Shown here: positions 13,864-22,302 of the stretch, one piece after another | Layout of the letters: every line of letters begins with the position of its first letter | Numbering within the stretch: position 1 is the stretch's first letter | NCBI GenBank assembly: GCA_905234575.1 | Contig: CAJOIG010000003.1 | Span: 1 to 23,125 of the forward strand | DNA: 23,125 bases | Direction of reading: 5' to 3' | Source: an uncultured Oscillospiraceae bacterium | GTDB lineage: Bacteria; Bacillota; Clostridia; Oscillospirales; Oscillospiraceae | The notes under the pieces: model-generated | What the model saw: only the letters and a program-made list of their open reading frames with translations | The model's database searches: none | Told to the model about the DNA's origin: nothing | Made by a program: the position numbers and the translations under genes

Positions 13864-14397
13864 ATGACGGAAAAAAAGACGCTGAAGCTCACCTACGCGG
13901 CCGTGTGCCTGGCGCTGGCCATGGTACTGCCGTTTCTGACCGGACAGATCCCGCAGATCGGCAAAGCGCTCAGTCCGATGCACATCCCGGTGTTTCTTTG
14001 CGGGTTTCTGTGCGGCTGGCCCTGGGGCGTGCTGGTCGGCTTTTTGTCGCCGCTTCTGCGCTCGGTCCTGTTTGGTATGCCCGCCATGTTTCCGGGCGCC
14101 TGTGCCATGGCGCTGGAACTCGCGGCGTACGGCTTCGTAAGCGGCTTTCTTTATAAGCTCCTGCCGAAGAAAATCGTCAATATCTACGTTGCGCTCCTCG
14201 CAGCCATGATCGTCGGACGGATCGTTTGGGGCGCCGCCCGGTGGCTGTTCGCCGGGCTCGCGGGGACGGAGTTCACCTTCTCCGCATTCATCGCCGGCGC
14301 GCTGACGAACGCGATTCCGGGAATCATCCTGCACATCGTTCTCGTTCCGCTGCTCGTGATCGCGCTGCGGCGCTCCAAACTCATGCTGAACGAATGA
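13864..14397 (+). CDS. ECF-transporter-type substrate-binding (S) component
   Basis: A 177-residue membrane protein with about six hydrophobic segments, resembling energy-coupling-factor S components. Features are a short N-terminus before helix 1 (LTYAAVCLALAMVLPFL), the stretch LSPMHIPVFLCGFLCGWPWG, and an Ala/Gly-rich final half. S components bind a vitamin or metal and work with a shared EcfT-EcfA module encoded elsewhere; none is in this window. The ligand cannot be read from sequence. Position directly after larC (one-base gap, Shine-Dalgarno within larC) suggests a substrate related to the nickel-pincer cofactor, such as nickel or a nicotinate-type precursor. That is inference from neighbourhood only. 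It does not start with the MHIPDGFL block of CbiM/NikM, which argues against a classic nickel/cobalt S component. Confidence 0.78.
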   Translation: MTEKKTLKLTYAAVCLALAMVLPFLTGQIPQIGKALSPMHIPVFLCGFLCGWPWGVLVGFLSPLLRSVLFGMPAMFPGACAMALELAAYGFVSGFLYKLLPKKIVNIYVALLAAMIVGRIVWGAARWLFAGLAGTEFTFSAFIAGALTNAIPGIILHIVLVPLLVIALRRSKLMLNE

Positions 14398-14470
14398 CCG
14401 AACCGATTTCAGATCCGATCCCGCGCGGTCTGCGTGAACCCCATGAAACCGATCGAATTGAGGTAATCTT

Positions 14471-16141
14471 ATGAAAATGATCAAGAAATCCCTGCTCCTT
14501 TTCTGCTGCTTTGCTCTGCTTTTGAGCGTATGCGCCTTCGCGGAGGAGGCGGGACCGGAAAAGACCGGCGAGATATACGTCCTGTTCACCAGCGACGTCC
14601 ACTGCGGAGTCGATCAGGGCTTCGGCTATGCCGGTCTTGCCCAGATCCGGGATACGCTGGAGGCGCAGGGCTATGAGACGATCCTCGTGGACGACGGGGA
14701 CGCGCTCCAAGGAGATTCTATCGGTGTGCTCACCAAGGGCGAGGCGGTCCTGGGGCTCATGAACGAGATGGGCTACGATGTCGCCATCCCCGGCAATCAC
14801 GAATTCGACTACGGCATGGAGCGCTTCCTGGAGTTGGCGGAGCTGGCGGAATTCCCGTACATCAGCTGCAACTTCACGTATCTCGGCGAGCCGGTGTTCG
14901 CGCCGTATATCGTCCTGGAGGCGGCCGGAAAGAAGATTGCCTTCGTGGGTGTGACGACGCCGGAGTCTGTCAGCAGCGCCACGCCGTCCACCTTCCGGAA
15001 CGAGGCGGGGGAGACGGTGTACGGCTTTATGCGGGACGAGACCGGCGAGGCGGTCTATGCCGCCGTGCAGGAGGCGGTGGACGCCGCACGGGCCGACGGC
15101 GCGGAGCTCGTCTATGTGATGGGGCACATGGGGATGGAGGCCAGCTGCGCCCCCTGGACCTATGCGGACGTCATCGAGCATACGAGCGGCATCGACGTGT
15201 TCCTGGACGGTCACAGCCATGATACGGAGCAGGTCGTCATGAAGGACAAGGACGGAAAAGAGGTCACGCGCTCCGCGGTGGGAACGAAGCTGAGCTGCAT
15301 CGGCTACAGTCATATCTCCGCCGAGGGCGAGATCCTGGAGACCGGGATCTGGAGCTGGCCAAACAGCGTCTCCGCGCCGGAGCTGCTGGATATTGACAAC
15401 AGGATGTCCGCCGCGGTGGATGCCGCGTTGTCGCAGGTCGAGGCCATTACGGAGCAGGTCGTCGCGCACAGCGACGTGACGCTCATCACCTATGATCCCG
15501 TGGAAAAGACCAGCGAGGGCTTTTCGCTCCGCGTAGTGCGGTTGGCGGAGACCAATCTCGGGGACTTCTGCGCCGATGTCATCCGGTTCGAGACCGGCGC
15601 GGATGTCGCCATGATCTCCGGCGGTGAGATCCGGGACGATCTCAACAAGGGCGACATCACCTACGGGGACATCATGCGGGTCTGGCCTTACGAAAATGAG
15701 TTCTGCGTTCTCGAGGTGACAGGACAGACGATCCTCGATGCGCTGGAATGGGGAGCCCGCAGCCTGCCGGGGGAAAATGCGTCCTTCCAGCAGGTCTCCG
15801 GCTTGACCTATGAGATCGACGTCTCGATCCCCAGCGGCTGCACGGCCGACGAAAACAACCTCATGACCGGCATCGAGGGCGAGCGCCGCGTCAAAAACGT
15901 ATTGATCGCCGGCGAACCGCTGGACCCGGAGGGGACCTATACGCTGGCCGGCCCGAACTGGTCGCTGCTCAAGAACGGCGACGGCTTCACGGTATTCGAC
16001 GGGGCTACGGTGATTACGGAAAGCACGGGCCTTGACACACAGCTCATGATCGATTATATCAACGACCATCTGGGCGGCGTCATCGGCGGTGAGGAGTACG
16101 CCGACCCCTATGGACAGGGCCGCATCGTGATCGTGGAATAA
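14471..16141 (+). CDS. Secreted 5'-nucleotidase / cyclic-phosphodiesterase family metallophosphoesterase
   Basis: A 556-residue exported enzyme of the UshA/5'-nucleotidase family. A signal peptide (1-24, probably cut after CAFA) is followed by the calcineurin-like metallophosphoesterase domain with SDVHC (41-45), DDGDALQGDS (74-83), GNHEFDYG (108-115), GHMG (about 217) and DGHSHD (about 244). The C-terminal 5'-nucleotidase domain (about 320-540) contains TNLGDFCADVIR and ISGGEIRDDLNKGDIT. Such enzymes remove phosphate from nucleotides outside the cell. There is no LPXTG anchor and no convincing lipobox (SVC lacks the small residue before Cys), so it is secreted or held non-covalently. GAGGT precedes the ATG. 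The gap to the S-component gene is 73 bases without an obvious promoter or terminator, so it may be the last gene of the larC unit. Confidence 0.9.
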   Translation: MKMIKKSLLLFCCFALLLSVCAFAEEAGPEKTGEIYVLFTSDVHCGVDQGFGYAGLAQIRDTLEAQGYETILVDDGDALQGDSIGVLTKGEAVLGLMNEMGYDVAIPGNHEFDYGMERFLELAELAEFPYISCNFTYLGEPVFAPYIVLEAAGKKIAFVGVTTPESVSSATPSTFRNEAGETVYGFMRDETGEAVYAAVQEAVDAARADGAELVYVMGHMGMEASCAPWTYADVIEHTSGIDVFLDGHSHDTEQVVMKDKDGKEVTRSAVGTKLSCIGYSHISAEGEILETGIWSWPNSVSAPELLDIDNRMSAAVDAALSQVEAITEQVVAHSDVTLITYDPVEKTSEGFSLRVVRLAETNLGDFCADVIRFETGADVAMISGGEIRDDLNKGDITYGDIMRVWPYENEFCVLEVTGQTILDALEWGARSLPGENASFQQVSGLTYEIDVSIPSGCTADENNLMTGIEGERRVKNVLIAGEPLDPEGTYTLAGPNWSLLKNGDGFTVFDGATVITESTGLDTQLMIDYINDHLGGVIGGEEYADPYGQGRIVIVE

Positions 16142-16153
16142 TAAGAATAATAT

Positions 16154-16180
16154 GGGCGGACCCCGAAGGGCCCGCCCTTT
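16154..16180. terminator. Terminator between convergent nucleotidase and beta-helix genes
   Basis: Stem GGGCGG-a-CCC / GGG-c-CCGCCC followed by TTTA on the plus strand. On the minus strand the A.C mismatch becomes G.U and the loop reads UUCG closed by C-G, a known extra-stable tetraloop, followed by an AT-rich stretch. It probably serves both genes. A second inverted repeat (GCCGGCG / CGCCGGC, 16195-16213) without a U run lies next to it. Confidence 0.75.
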
Positions 16181-16226
16181 ACGATTTGGCTGTGGCCGGC
16201 GTGCAGCGCCGGCTGCTTTGATTCTT

Positions 16227-18425
16227 TTACGAGGCTTCGCCGGAGGGGCCGCCGGAGGCGCCCATCCCGCCCATATCGACGTTCTGAACGAGCTCGGAGC
16301 GATCCGCGGGGACCACGCCGCCGGCCGTGGCCGCGGCGATGCTCTGCGCGGTGCCGTTCGTCAGGGCCGCAACGTCCGCGCCGGTGGGAACGACGATGAC
16401 GTTCTCATAGGTGCCGGGAGCCGGCGTGATCTTTGCGCCGTTCTGATAGACGTCGCCGTTGACGGTGCTGGCGCCGTCCACCGTCAGAGAGCTCAGATAG
16501 CTCAGCCCGCCGACGTTCCAGACGGAGCTCTTGAGGTCCAGGGAGACGGGGTTGTTCACGGTGGGCGCCGGGAAGTTCAGCAGGCGGCCGATGGCAAGGT
16601 AATCATAGGTGCCTTCGCGTCCGTAGGAGTCCACGGTGATGGTGCCGGTGAGCATACGGCCATCCTCCGTGCAGTGGGCGGCGTAAGCGGAACTGACCGC
16701 ACCGGTAAGGACGGAGCCGTCCAAATTCACGGCGATGCTGTCGTTCCGGAACTTCGTCTGGGAGCCGGTCTGGCTGCCGACGTTGTTGAAGATGTTGCCG
16801 GCCAGCTCGCAGCCGATGACGTTCAGCGTGGTGACGCCGCCGGCGCCGTTGCCGGGCGCGGCAAGGTACTCGTCATAGCTGCCGTAGGGCACGGTAAAGG
16901 TGGTCGCACCGGGGCCGCCGCCCAGGTCGTCGGAGTCGATGACCTCCAGGAGGTTCCCGCCCCAGGGGTTGGATCCGGTGAGGTTCACGGTCACATCGTT
17001 CAGGGTGATGGTCTCGCCGTTGCCCCCCTTGGATTTGATCATGAGGAAGGTGTCGGTCACGTCGAAGTCGGCTTCGGAGATGTTCAGCTCGGCGGAGGCG
17101 CCGGTCTGGTGGCTCATGAAGCCGATGCGGTCGGACCAGCCATAGAAGCGGCCGTTGTCGGAGGCGGCGATGTTGAACTTGCCGCCGGTGATGATGGCGA
17201 GGTAATCGGGGGCGAACCAGCGTCCGCCGTAGGCATAGTCGGTGAAGCCGTCGCAATAGGCAATGTAGCCGGACATCTCGCCCGCGCGGCCATACTGGAT
17301 GCCCACGGGATCGCCGTTCCAGAGGGCGATCTCGTCGATGTCGGCCGCGGCCTCGTCCGCGTCAAAGAGCTCGCCGAGAACAGCCACGGTATCCGTGGCG
17401 ACGAGAGTGCCGCTGCCGGAGTCTGTGGAGAGGACCGCCCAGCCGTTCGAGGCGACGATGCAGTCTGTGAAGGTGATGTCCGCCTGGCCGCAGTCGAGCG
17501 TCGCGCGGATGTTGCCGGTGAGGCCGAGGGCGAAGGGCACCTGCTGCATCATGGGCGTTGCGAAGTTGTCGTCGGGGGAGTAGGGCACGAGGTCCTCGTC
17601 GTTGAAGCTCTGGATCAGGGAGTTCGAGACGTTCATCTCGGAGCTGGCGCCGGCCCAGATGGCGGAGCGCAGCGCGCCCTGGGTGGTGAACATGCAGTTG
17701 TCGACGCTGACCTTCGACTCGCCAGCCGCGATGACGGCCGCGCCCTGGCCGGAGAAGTCGTCGCCGCCCCGTCCAAAGGCGTTGAAGACAGAGTCGGAGA
17801 TCGCAACCTCACCGCCCCCGACATACACGCCGGACATATAGTCGCCGTCGGAGGAGAAGACCATGCCCTTCACGGCGCCGTCCGTGATCTCCGCGCCGTT
17901 CTGCGCGGCCGCGGCGGAGCTGGCGGGATGATAGCCGTCCGCGTCGAAATAGGCCGCCGCAATGTAGGTGAAGGGACCGATCTTGCTGCCGGCGTCGTCG
18001 CCGAACTTGGAGTTGCCCTGGTTCGTGGAGGCGGCCTTCTCCACGAGGGTCAGCACCACGTCGCCCTCGTAGCTCACGCCTGCGGCGTTGTAGAGGTCGA
18101 CCTGGATGCCGTCCACGGTGAGGATCGCCGCGTATTTCGCGCTGTCCACGTCGATCACGCCGCCGTCATAGACGATTTTGCTCACGTTGCAGAACTGGGT
18201 GGCGTCCACATAGTCTGCGTATTCGGGGGCGATCTCCACCGAGGTGATGGTCACGCCGGTGCCGGCCCAGTGGGTATTGTCCACCTGAGAAAAGCCGACG
18301 GCCTTCGGCTCGGGGCTGCCGCTGGGCTCGCCGCTGGCAAAGGCGGAGAGAGAAAGCAGCATGACCGCGCACAGCAGGACAGACAGGAGTCGGGCGCTTC
18401 TGCGGAAAAGGATGCGTGTTTTCAT
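16227..18425 (-). CDS. Secreted right-handed beta-helix protein, function unknown
   Basis: A 732-residue exported protein. The signal peptide (1-32, RRSARLLSVLLCAVMLLSL, likely cut at AFA-SG) is followed by a short Pro/Ser/Gly/Glu linker. The body is made of repeating short strands with Asn/Asp/Ser turns typical of parallel beta-helices, for example GVYVGGGEVAISDSVFNAFG, SKVSVDNCMF and SEMNVSNSLI. No catalytic motif, LPXTG sorting signal, SLH or other anchor domain was seen; the C-terminus is Gly/Ser-rich (MGGMGASGGPSGEAS). Such proteins act as polysaccharide-active enzymes or adhesins; neither can be chosen here. The start at 18425 has AGGAGGTT upstream; an in-frame ATG 12 codons earlier lacks one. 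It has its own good promoter, within the gap after hbd. Confidence 0.85.
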   Translation of the reverse strand: MKTRILFRRSARLLSVLLCAVMLLSLSAFASGEPSGSPEPKAVGFSQVDNTHWAGTGVTITSVEIAPEYADYVDATQFCNVSKIVYDGGVIDVDSAKYAAILTVDGIQVDLYNAAGVSYEGDVVLTLVEKAASTNQGNSKFGDDAGSKIGPFTYIAAAYFDADGYHPASSAAAAQNGAEITDGAVKGMVFSSDGDYMSGVYVGGGEVAISDSVFNAFGRGGDDFSGQGAAVIAAGESKVSVDNCMFTTQGALRSAIWAGASSEMNVSNSLIQSFNDEDLVPYSPDDNFATPMMQQVPFALGLTGNIRATLDCGQADITFTDCIVASNGWAVLSTDSGSGTLVATDTVAVLGELFDADEAAADIDEIALWNGDPVGIQYGRAGEMSGYIAYCDGFTDYAYGGRWFAPDYLAIITGGKFNIAASDNGRFYGWSDRIGFMSHQTGASAELNISEADFDVTDTFLMIKSKGGNGETITLNDVTVNLTGSNPWGGNLLEVIDSDDLGGGPGATTFTVPYGSYDEYLAAPGNGAGGVTTLNVIGCELAGNIFNNVGSQTGSQTKFRNDSIAVNLDGSVLTGAVSSAYAAHCTEDGRMLTGTITVDSYGREGTYDYLAIGRLLNFPAPTVNNPVSLDLKSSVWNVGGLSYLSSLTVDGASTVNGDVYQNGAKITPAPGTYENVIVVPTGADVAALTNGTAQSIAAATAGGVVPADRSELVQNVDMGGMGASGGPSGEAS

Positions 18426-18472
18426 GTTCAACCTCCTGATTCGGATGATCGGTTTTTGCAAACCCTACTATT

Positions 18473-18501
18473 TTTATAACATATTGTTAAGCATATGTCC
18501 A
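18473..18501 (-). promoter_or_regulatory. Promoter for the beta-helix protein gene
   Basis: On the minus strand, TGGACA (18501-18496), 17-base spacer, TATAAA (18478-18473), with TG one base before the -10 (extended -10). The 5' leader would be about 40 bases. Confidence 0.75.
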
Positions 18502-18536
18502 GAAGAAACGTCACTTCGTTCCTTCTTTCCGGCCTG

Positions 18537-19382
18537 TCAGTGATAGCGAAAAAACCCCTCGCCGGTCTTGCGGCCGAGCTTTCCGGCGCGCGCCATCTTC
18601 CGCAGGAGCGTGCAGGCGCGGAACTTGGGGTCGTGCGTCTCTTCGAACAGGACGTCGCAGGCGAAGAGCAGCACATCGATCCCGACGAGATCCGCCAGGT
18701 GCAGCGGACCCATGGGGTGGTTGGCGCCGAGCTGCATGGCCTTGTCGATATCCTCGGGGGACGCCACGCCCTCCTGGAGCAGGAAGGCCGCCTCGTTCAT
18801 CATGGGGATGAGCAGCCGGTTCACGATAAAGCCGGGACTGTCCTGGACCTCGACGGGCTCCTTTCCGATCCGCTTTGCGAGATCGTACACAACCCGGAAC
18901 GTCTCGTCCGAGGTGGTGAGGGAGCGAGTGACCTCGACGAGCTTCATGGTTCCGGCGGGATTGAAAAAGTGCATGCCGACGAAGCGGTCGGGCCTTCCGC
19001 ACGAAGCGGCCATCCGTGTGATGGAGATGGTGCTCGTATTGGAGCAGAAAATGCAGGCGGGAGAGCACAGGGCATCGAGCTCCCGGAACACGGCCTCCTT
19101 GATTTCGAAGCGCTCGACCACGGCCTCCAGCACGAGATCGGCGTCCTTCGCCGGAGCCATGTCTACAGTGAAACGGATGCGGCTTCGGATCGCCTCGGCC
19201 TCCGTCGGACTCAGTTTTTTCCGGTCCTTCAGCTTTGCCAGGGTCCCGTCGAGCTTGGCTTTCGCGTTCTCGATGATGGCGTCGCTGATGTCCCGTACGG
19301 TGACGGAAAGACCAGCCCCGGCAAATACCAGGGCGATGTCCAGGCCCATGGTCCCGGCTCCGGCAATGAAAATGCGGTTCAT
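18537..19382 (-). CDS. hbd: 3-hydroxybutyryl-CoA dehydrogenase
   Basis: A 281-residue 3-hydroxyacyl-CoA dehydrogenase, the length of clostridial Hbd. The NAD fold carries GAGTMG (8-13). Active-site residues are present: Ser114-Asn115 in CSNTSTISI, His138 in GMHFFNP, Asn189 in GFIVNRLL, and Glu150 next to the His. The reaction interconverts acetoacetyl-CoA and 3-hydroxybutyryl-CoA in butyrate synthesis or acyl-CoA breakdown. AGGAGG five bases upstream fixes the start at 19382. Here hbd is not next to thl, crt, bcd or etfAB but follows a MATE exporter gene by 47 bases, so it may be a paralogue outside the main butyrate cluster. No terminator is obvious after its stop. Confidence 0.93.
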   Translation of the reverse strand: MNRIFIAGAGTMGLDIALVFAGAGLSVTVRDISDAIIENAKAKLDGTLAKLKDRKKLSPTEAEAIRSRIRFTVDMAPAKDADLVLEAVVERFEIKEAVFRELDALCSPACIFCSNTSTISITRMAASCGRPDRFVGMHFFNPAGTMKLVEVTRSLTTSDETFRVVYDLAKRIGKEPVEVQDSPGFIVNRLLIPMMNEAAFLLQEGVASPEDIDKAMQLGANHPMGPLHLADLVGIDVLLFACDVLFEETHDPKFRACTLLRKMARAGKLGRKTGEGFFRYH

Positions 19383-19429
19383 ACGCGCCTCCTGTATAAC
19401 GTAATCGTGATGTTTTTGGAAGATTCCGC

Positions 19430-20785
19430 TCACAGTACGCCGGTCCGGCGCAGGCGTCGCAAATAGAGCAGATCGACAATGGAGCTCATGGCCCAGGTGA
19501 TGGGATAGATCCAGCAGGCCAGAAGGATGTCATGGACCATCCGGCCGATGGTGGAGAGCACCAGAACGCGCACCGCGCACCAGCAGACCATCATGACGAC
19601 CATGGGGGCGACGGGCTTGCCCACGCCGCGCAGGACGGAGGAAGCTACGTGAGAGAAGCCCAGAAGACAGAAAAACAGCGCGCAGATCCGACCGCGGAGC
19701 ACGCCGTAGGACACAATGGCGGGGTCCCGATTGAACGCCGTCACAAGCGTTGGCGCGAAGGCAAAGATGATGACACCGATGATCTCGATGACGATCACGG
19801 CGGACATGAGGCCGTAGCGCGCGCCGATCCGCATGCGGTCGTGCTTGCCTGCGCCGCGGTTTTGGGAGATGAAGGTGGACATCGCCATGGAAAACGCCGT
19901 GACCGGAAGAAAGGCGAAGCCCTCCACCTTGGAGTATGCGCCGATGCCGGCCATCGCAGCGGAGGAGAAAGAATTGATGTAGGACTGGATCAGCATGTTC
20001 GACAGATCGATCATGATGTCCTGGATGGCGGTGGGCAGTCCGTAGCGCACGATCTCCCGGAGGTTGCCCCGGTCAAACCGGAGCCGGCGGAAGCGGACCC
20101 GGATCGCGTCCGAACGATGCCGGAGCCGATGCAGCACCAAAAGTGCCGCGGTGACCTGCGAGATCCCCGTCGCGAGCGCGGCGCCCTCGACGCCCATGCC
20201 GAGCCCCGCGACGAACAGAAGGTCCAATACCACGTTCAGGACGGAGCTAACGATGAGATAATATAGCGGATGCTTCGAATCGCCGCTGGCCTGCAGGATG
20301 CCGACGAAGGTGTTGTACATGACGAAGCCGGTGCTGCCCGCGAAGTAGACCTTCAGGTACAGCGCGGCGTCACCGAAAACGTCGTCGGGGGTGCCCATGA
20401 GCCGAAGGATGGCGGGGGAGAGCAGGATCCCCGCCGCGGTAAGCACTACACTGAAGAACAGGCCCAGCGCCACCGCCGTGTGCACGGCCCGGACGGTGCT
20501 CTCGTCGTCCCCCGCGCCGATGTGCCGCGCGATGACGATGCCCGCGCCCACGGAGAAGCCGAGGAAAAAGCCGATGGCGAGATAGGTGATCGTCCCGGTG
20601 CTCGTCACCGCCGCGAGCGCGGTGCTGCCGATGAGGTTCCCGACGATCAGCGCGTCTGCGGTGTTATAGAGCTGCTGAAAGAGGTAGCCGACGAAGATCG
20701 GCAGCGCGTAGCGCAGGATCTTCTGCAGGATCGGCCCCTCGGTCATGAGAAGCTCGTTGTTTTCGATAGTTTTCGTTTCGGTCAT
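19430..20785 (-). CDS. MATE-family multidrug/Na+ efflux transporter
   Basis: A 451-residue membrane protein with about twelve helices in two related halves, typical of MATE exporters. Hallmarks are LPIFVGYLFQQLYNTADALIVG at the start of helix 1, TGTITYLAIGFFLGFSVGAG in helix 2, GILQASGDSKHPL after helix 5, and FISQNRGAGKHDR in the second half. These proteins expel cationic or other organic compounds in exchange for Na+ or H+; the substrate here is unknown. Its ATG overlaps the stop of the nhaC gene (ATGA), with no clear Shine-Dalgarno, so translation probably depends on re-initiation after nhaC. Coupling a sodium antiporter to a possibly Na+-driven exporter is a reasonable functional pairing (inference). 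Confidence 0.92.
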   Translation of the reverse strand: MTETKTIENNELLMTEGPILQKILRYALPIFVGYLFQQLYNTADALIVGNLIGSTALAAVTSTGTITYLAIGFFLGFSVGAGIVIARHIGAGDDESTVRAVHTAVALGLFFSVVLTAAGILLSPAILRLMGTPDDVFGDAALYLKVYFAGSTGFVMYNTFVGILQASGDSKHPLYYLIVSSVLNVVLDLLFVAGLGMGVEGAALATGISQVTAALLVLHRLRHRSDAIRVRFRRLRFDRGNLREIVRYGLPTAIQDIMIDLSNMLIQSYINSFSSAAMAGIGAYSKVEGFAFLPVTAFSMAMSTFISQNRGAGKHDRMRIGARYGLMSAVIVIEIIGVIIFAFAPTLVTAFNRDPAIVSYGVLRGRICALFFCLLGFSHVASSVLRGVGKPVAPMVVMMVCWCAVRVLVLSTIGRMVHDILLACWIYPITWAMSSIVDLLYLRRLRRTGVL

Positions 20786-22101
20786 TTGGCGCGGAGAATC
20801 GAGATGGCGACGAAGATCAGCAGCAGGAAGGGATAAAACAGGAAGGGCACGATGGAAAAGCTGCTGATGCCGGTGATCCCGGCTGCGACGAGGAGCTGCG
20901 CGCCATAGGGGATGACGCCCTGCAGGATGCAGGAGCAGGTGTCCAGCAGGGAGGCGGTGGTTTTTCCGGAAACGCCGAATTCGTCGCTGATGTCCTTTGC
21001 AATGGGGGCGGCGATCACGATGGCGACGGTGTTGTTCGCCGTGGCGATGTCCATGACGGCGGTCAGGAGCGCAATGCCGAACATTCCGCCCCGCTTGCCG
21101 CTGAAGTGGGTCCGGATGAACTGAAGAATCGCCTCAAAGCCGCCGTGGGCCTTCATCAGAGCGGAGATGGAGGCGACGAGGATGGTGACGATCATGGTCT
21201 CGAACATGCCGGAGGTGCCGTCGCCCATGGCGGCAAAGGCGCCTGCGTAGCCGAGCCCGCCGAAGCCGAGTCCCATAACGAGGAAAAGCAGGATGCCGAC
21301 GAGAAGCACGACGAACACGTTGACGCCGAGCAGCGCCAGCGCCAGGACCACGAAGTACGGAAGCGCCAGCAGGGGCTGGAACTCGAACCGGCCCACGGGC
21401 GCGGGATCACTTCCCAGCGACAGCACGATGAGGAGCACCAGCGTTGCGATGGCCGCGGGAAGGGCGATCTTGATATTCGTGCGGAACTTGTCCTTCATGG
21501 CGACGCCCTGGGTCTTGGTGGCGGCGATCGTCGTGTCGGAAATGAAAGAGAGGTTGTCCCCGAACATCGCGCCGCCGACCACCGTGCCGACGCACAGGGG
21601 CAGGGATAGACCGCCGTTTTCCGCCACGGCGGCTGCGATCGGCGCGAGGACGGTGATGGTGCCGACGCTCGTTCCCATGGCCATGGAGATGAGGCAGGCG
21701 ATGATGAACAGTCCCGAAACGGCAAACCGCGCCGGGATGATGTTCAGCAGCATATTCGCCGTGCTGACGGCGCCGCCCGCGGCGCTTGCAATGCCGCTGA
21801 ACGCTCCGGCCAGCAGGAAGATGAGCAGCATGATGGTGATGTTGTCGTCTCCGATGCCCTGGGCGCAGAGGTGGATCTTTTCGTCGAAGCCCAGGCTGCG
21901 GTTCTGCAGGAAGGCGACGATCAGGGCGATGCCGAAGGCCACGACCACCGAGATGATGTAAAAGCCCATCCGGCCCTCCACGTGGTGGATGTATTCGAAA
22001 AAGATGCCGCTTCCGAGATAGATGACCAGAAACAGCAGGATCGGCAGCAGTGCCGCCGCGTTCGGCTTGGGCTTGGCTTCGGGATGCTGGGGTCCGTTCA
22101 T
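20782..22101 (-). CDS. nhaC: NhaC-family Na+/H+ antiporter
   Basis: A 439-residue protein with about eleven hydrophobic segments, matching the NhaC/ArsB-like ion transporter superfamily. Conserved blocks include LAGAFSGIASAAGGA, ISMAMGTSVGTITVLAPIA, GGAMFGDNLSFISDTTIAATKTQG and MDIATANNTVAIVIAAPIA. It would exchange Na+ (or an organic acid, as in the malate/lactate type) for protons. The GDNLSFISDTT block fits Na+/H+ members. The start at 22101 follows GGAGG by seven bases; a TTG eight codons earlier keeps the frame open but has no ribosome-binding site. It is the first gene of an nhaC-MATE(-hbd) unit with its own promoter. Confidence 0.92.
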   Translation of the reverse strand: MNGPQHPEAKPKPNAAALLPILLFLVIYLGSGIFFEYIHHVEGRMGFYIISVVVAFGIALIVAFLQNRSLGFDEKIHLCAQGIGDDNITIMLLIFLLAGAFSGIASAAGGAVSTANMLLNIIPARFAVSGLFIIACLISMAMGTSVGTITVLAPIAAAVAENGGLSLPLCVGTVVGGAMFGDNLSFISDTTIAATKTQGVAMKDKFRTNIKIALPAAIATLVLLIVLSLGSDPAPVGRFEFQPLLALPYFVVLALALLGVNVFVVLLVGILLFLVMGLGFGGLGYAGAFAAMGDGTSGMFETMIVTILVASISALMKAHGGFEAILQFIRTHFSGKRGGMFGIALLTAVMDIATANNTVAIVIAAPIAKDISDEFGVSGKTTASLLDTCSCILQGVIPYGAQLLVAAGITGISSFSIVPFLFYPFLLLIFVAISILRAK

Positions 22102-22136
22102 GATGGGTCCTCCGTCTTCTTCCAATTATTTAATCA

Positions 22137-22165
22137 ATAGTAACGCAAATGGAAACGGGAGTCAA
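22137..22165 (-). promoter_or_regulatory. Promoter for the nhaC-MATE-hbd unit
   Basis: On the minus strand, TTGACT (22165-22160), 17-base spacer, TACTAT (22142-22137), about 36 bases before the nhaC start. Confidence 0.65.
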
Positions 22166-22302
22166 TCGTTCGGATCTTCTTTTTCGACCCAGTGGCAGTG
22201 CGGCGCCGCGCTGCATAGAATGGGAAGGCGAAGCGTCGTCCCCGGCAACAAATCCACCGAAAACCATCGGCGGAGGAGAGCTGTTTTTGTCGGGTGCGTC
22301 GC
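22166..22302. other. Central part of the 308-base nhaC-glnN intergenic region
   Basis: No gene is supported between the nhaC start (22101) and the glutamine synthetase start (22410). Both flanks are promoters and leaders. The centre holds an imperfect palindrome, GCAGTGCGGCGCCGCGCTGC (22194-22213), and a small inverted repeat (CCGA / TCGG, 22257-22270). A 69-codon open frame crosses the region and the glutamine synthetase promoter, without a Shine-Dalgarno site, and is not believed. The palindrome could be an operator, but there is no evidence beyond its symmetry. Confidence 0.5.

Noticed and set aside
14471..14560. Lipoprotein signal in the 5'-nucleotidase
   Set aside because: The only Cys near the cleavage region is preceded by Val (SVC), which does not fit the lipobox; an AFA cleavage site fits better.
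14381..16069. A 562-codon minus-strand open frame antisense to the 5'-nucleotidase gene
   Set aside because: No family features, and the plus-strand frame carries all metallophosphoesterase motifs.
16152..18479. A 775-codon plus-strand open frame antisense to the beta-helix gene
   Set aside because: It is the antisense shadow of a repetitive GC-rich gene that has its own signal peptide, Shine-Dalgarno and promoter on the minus strand.
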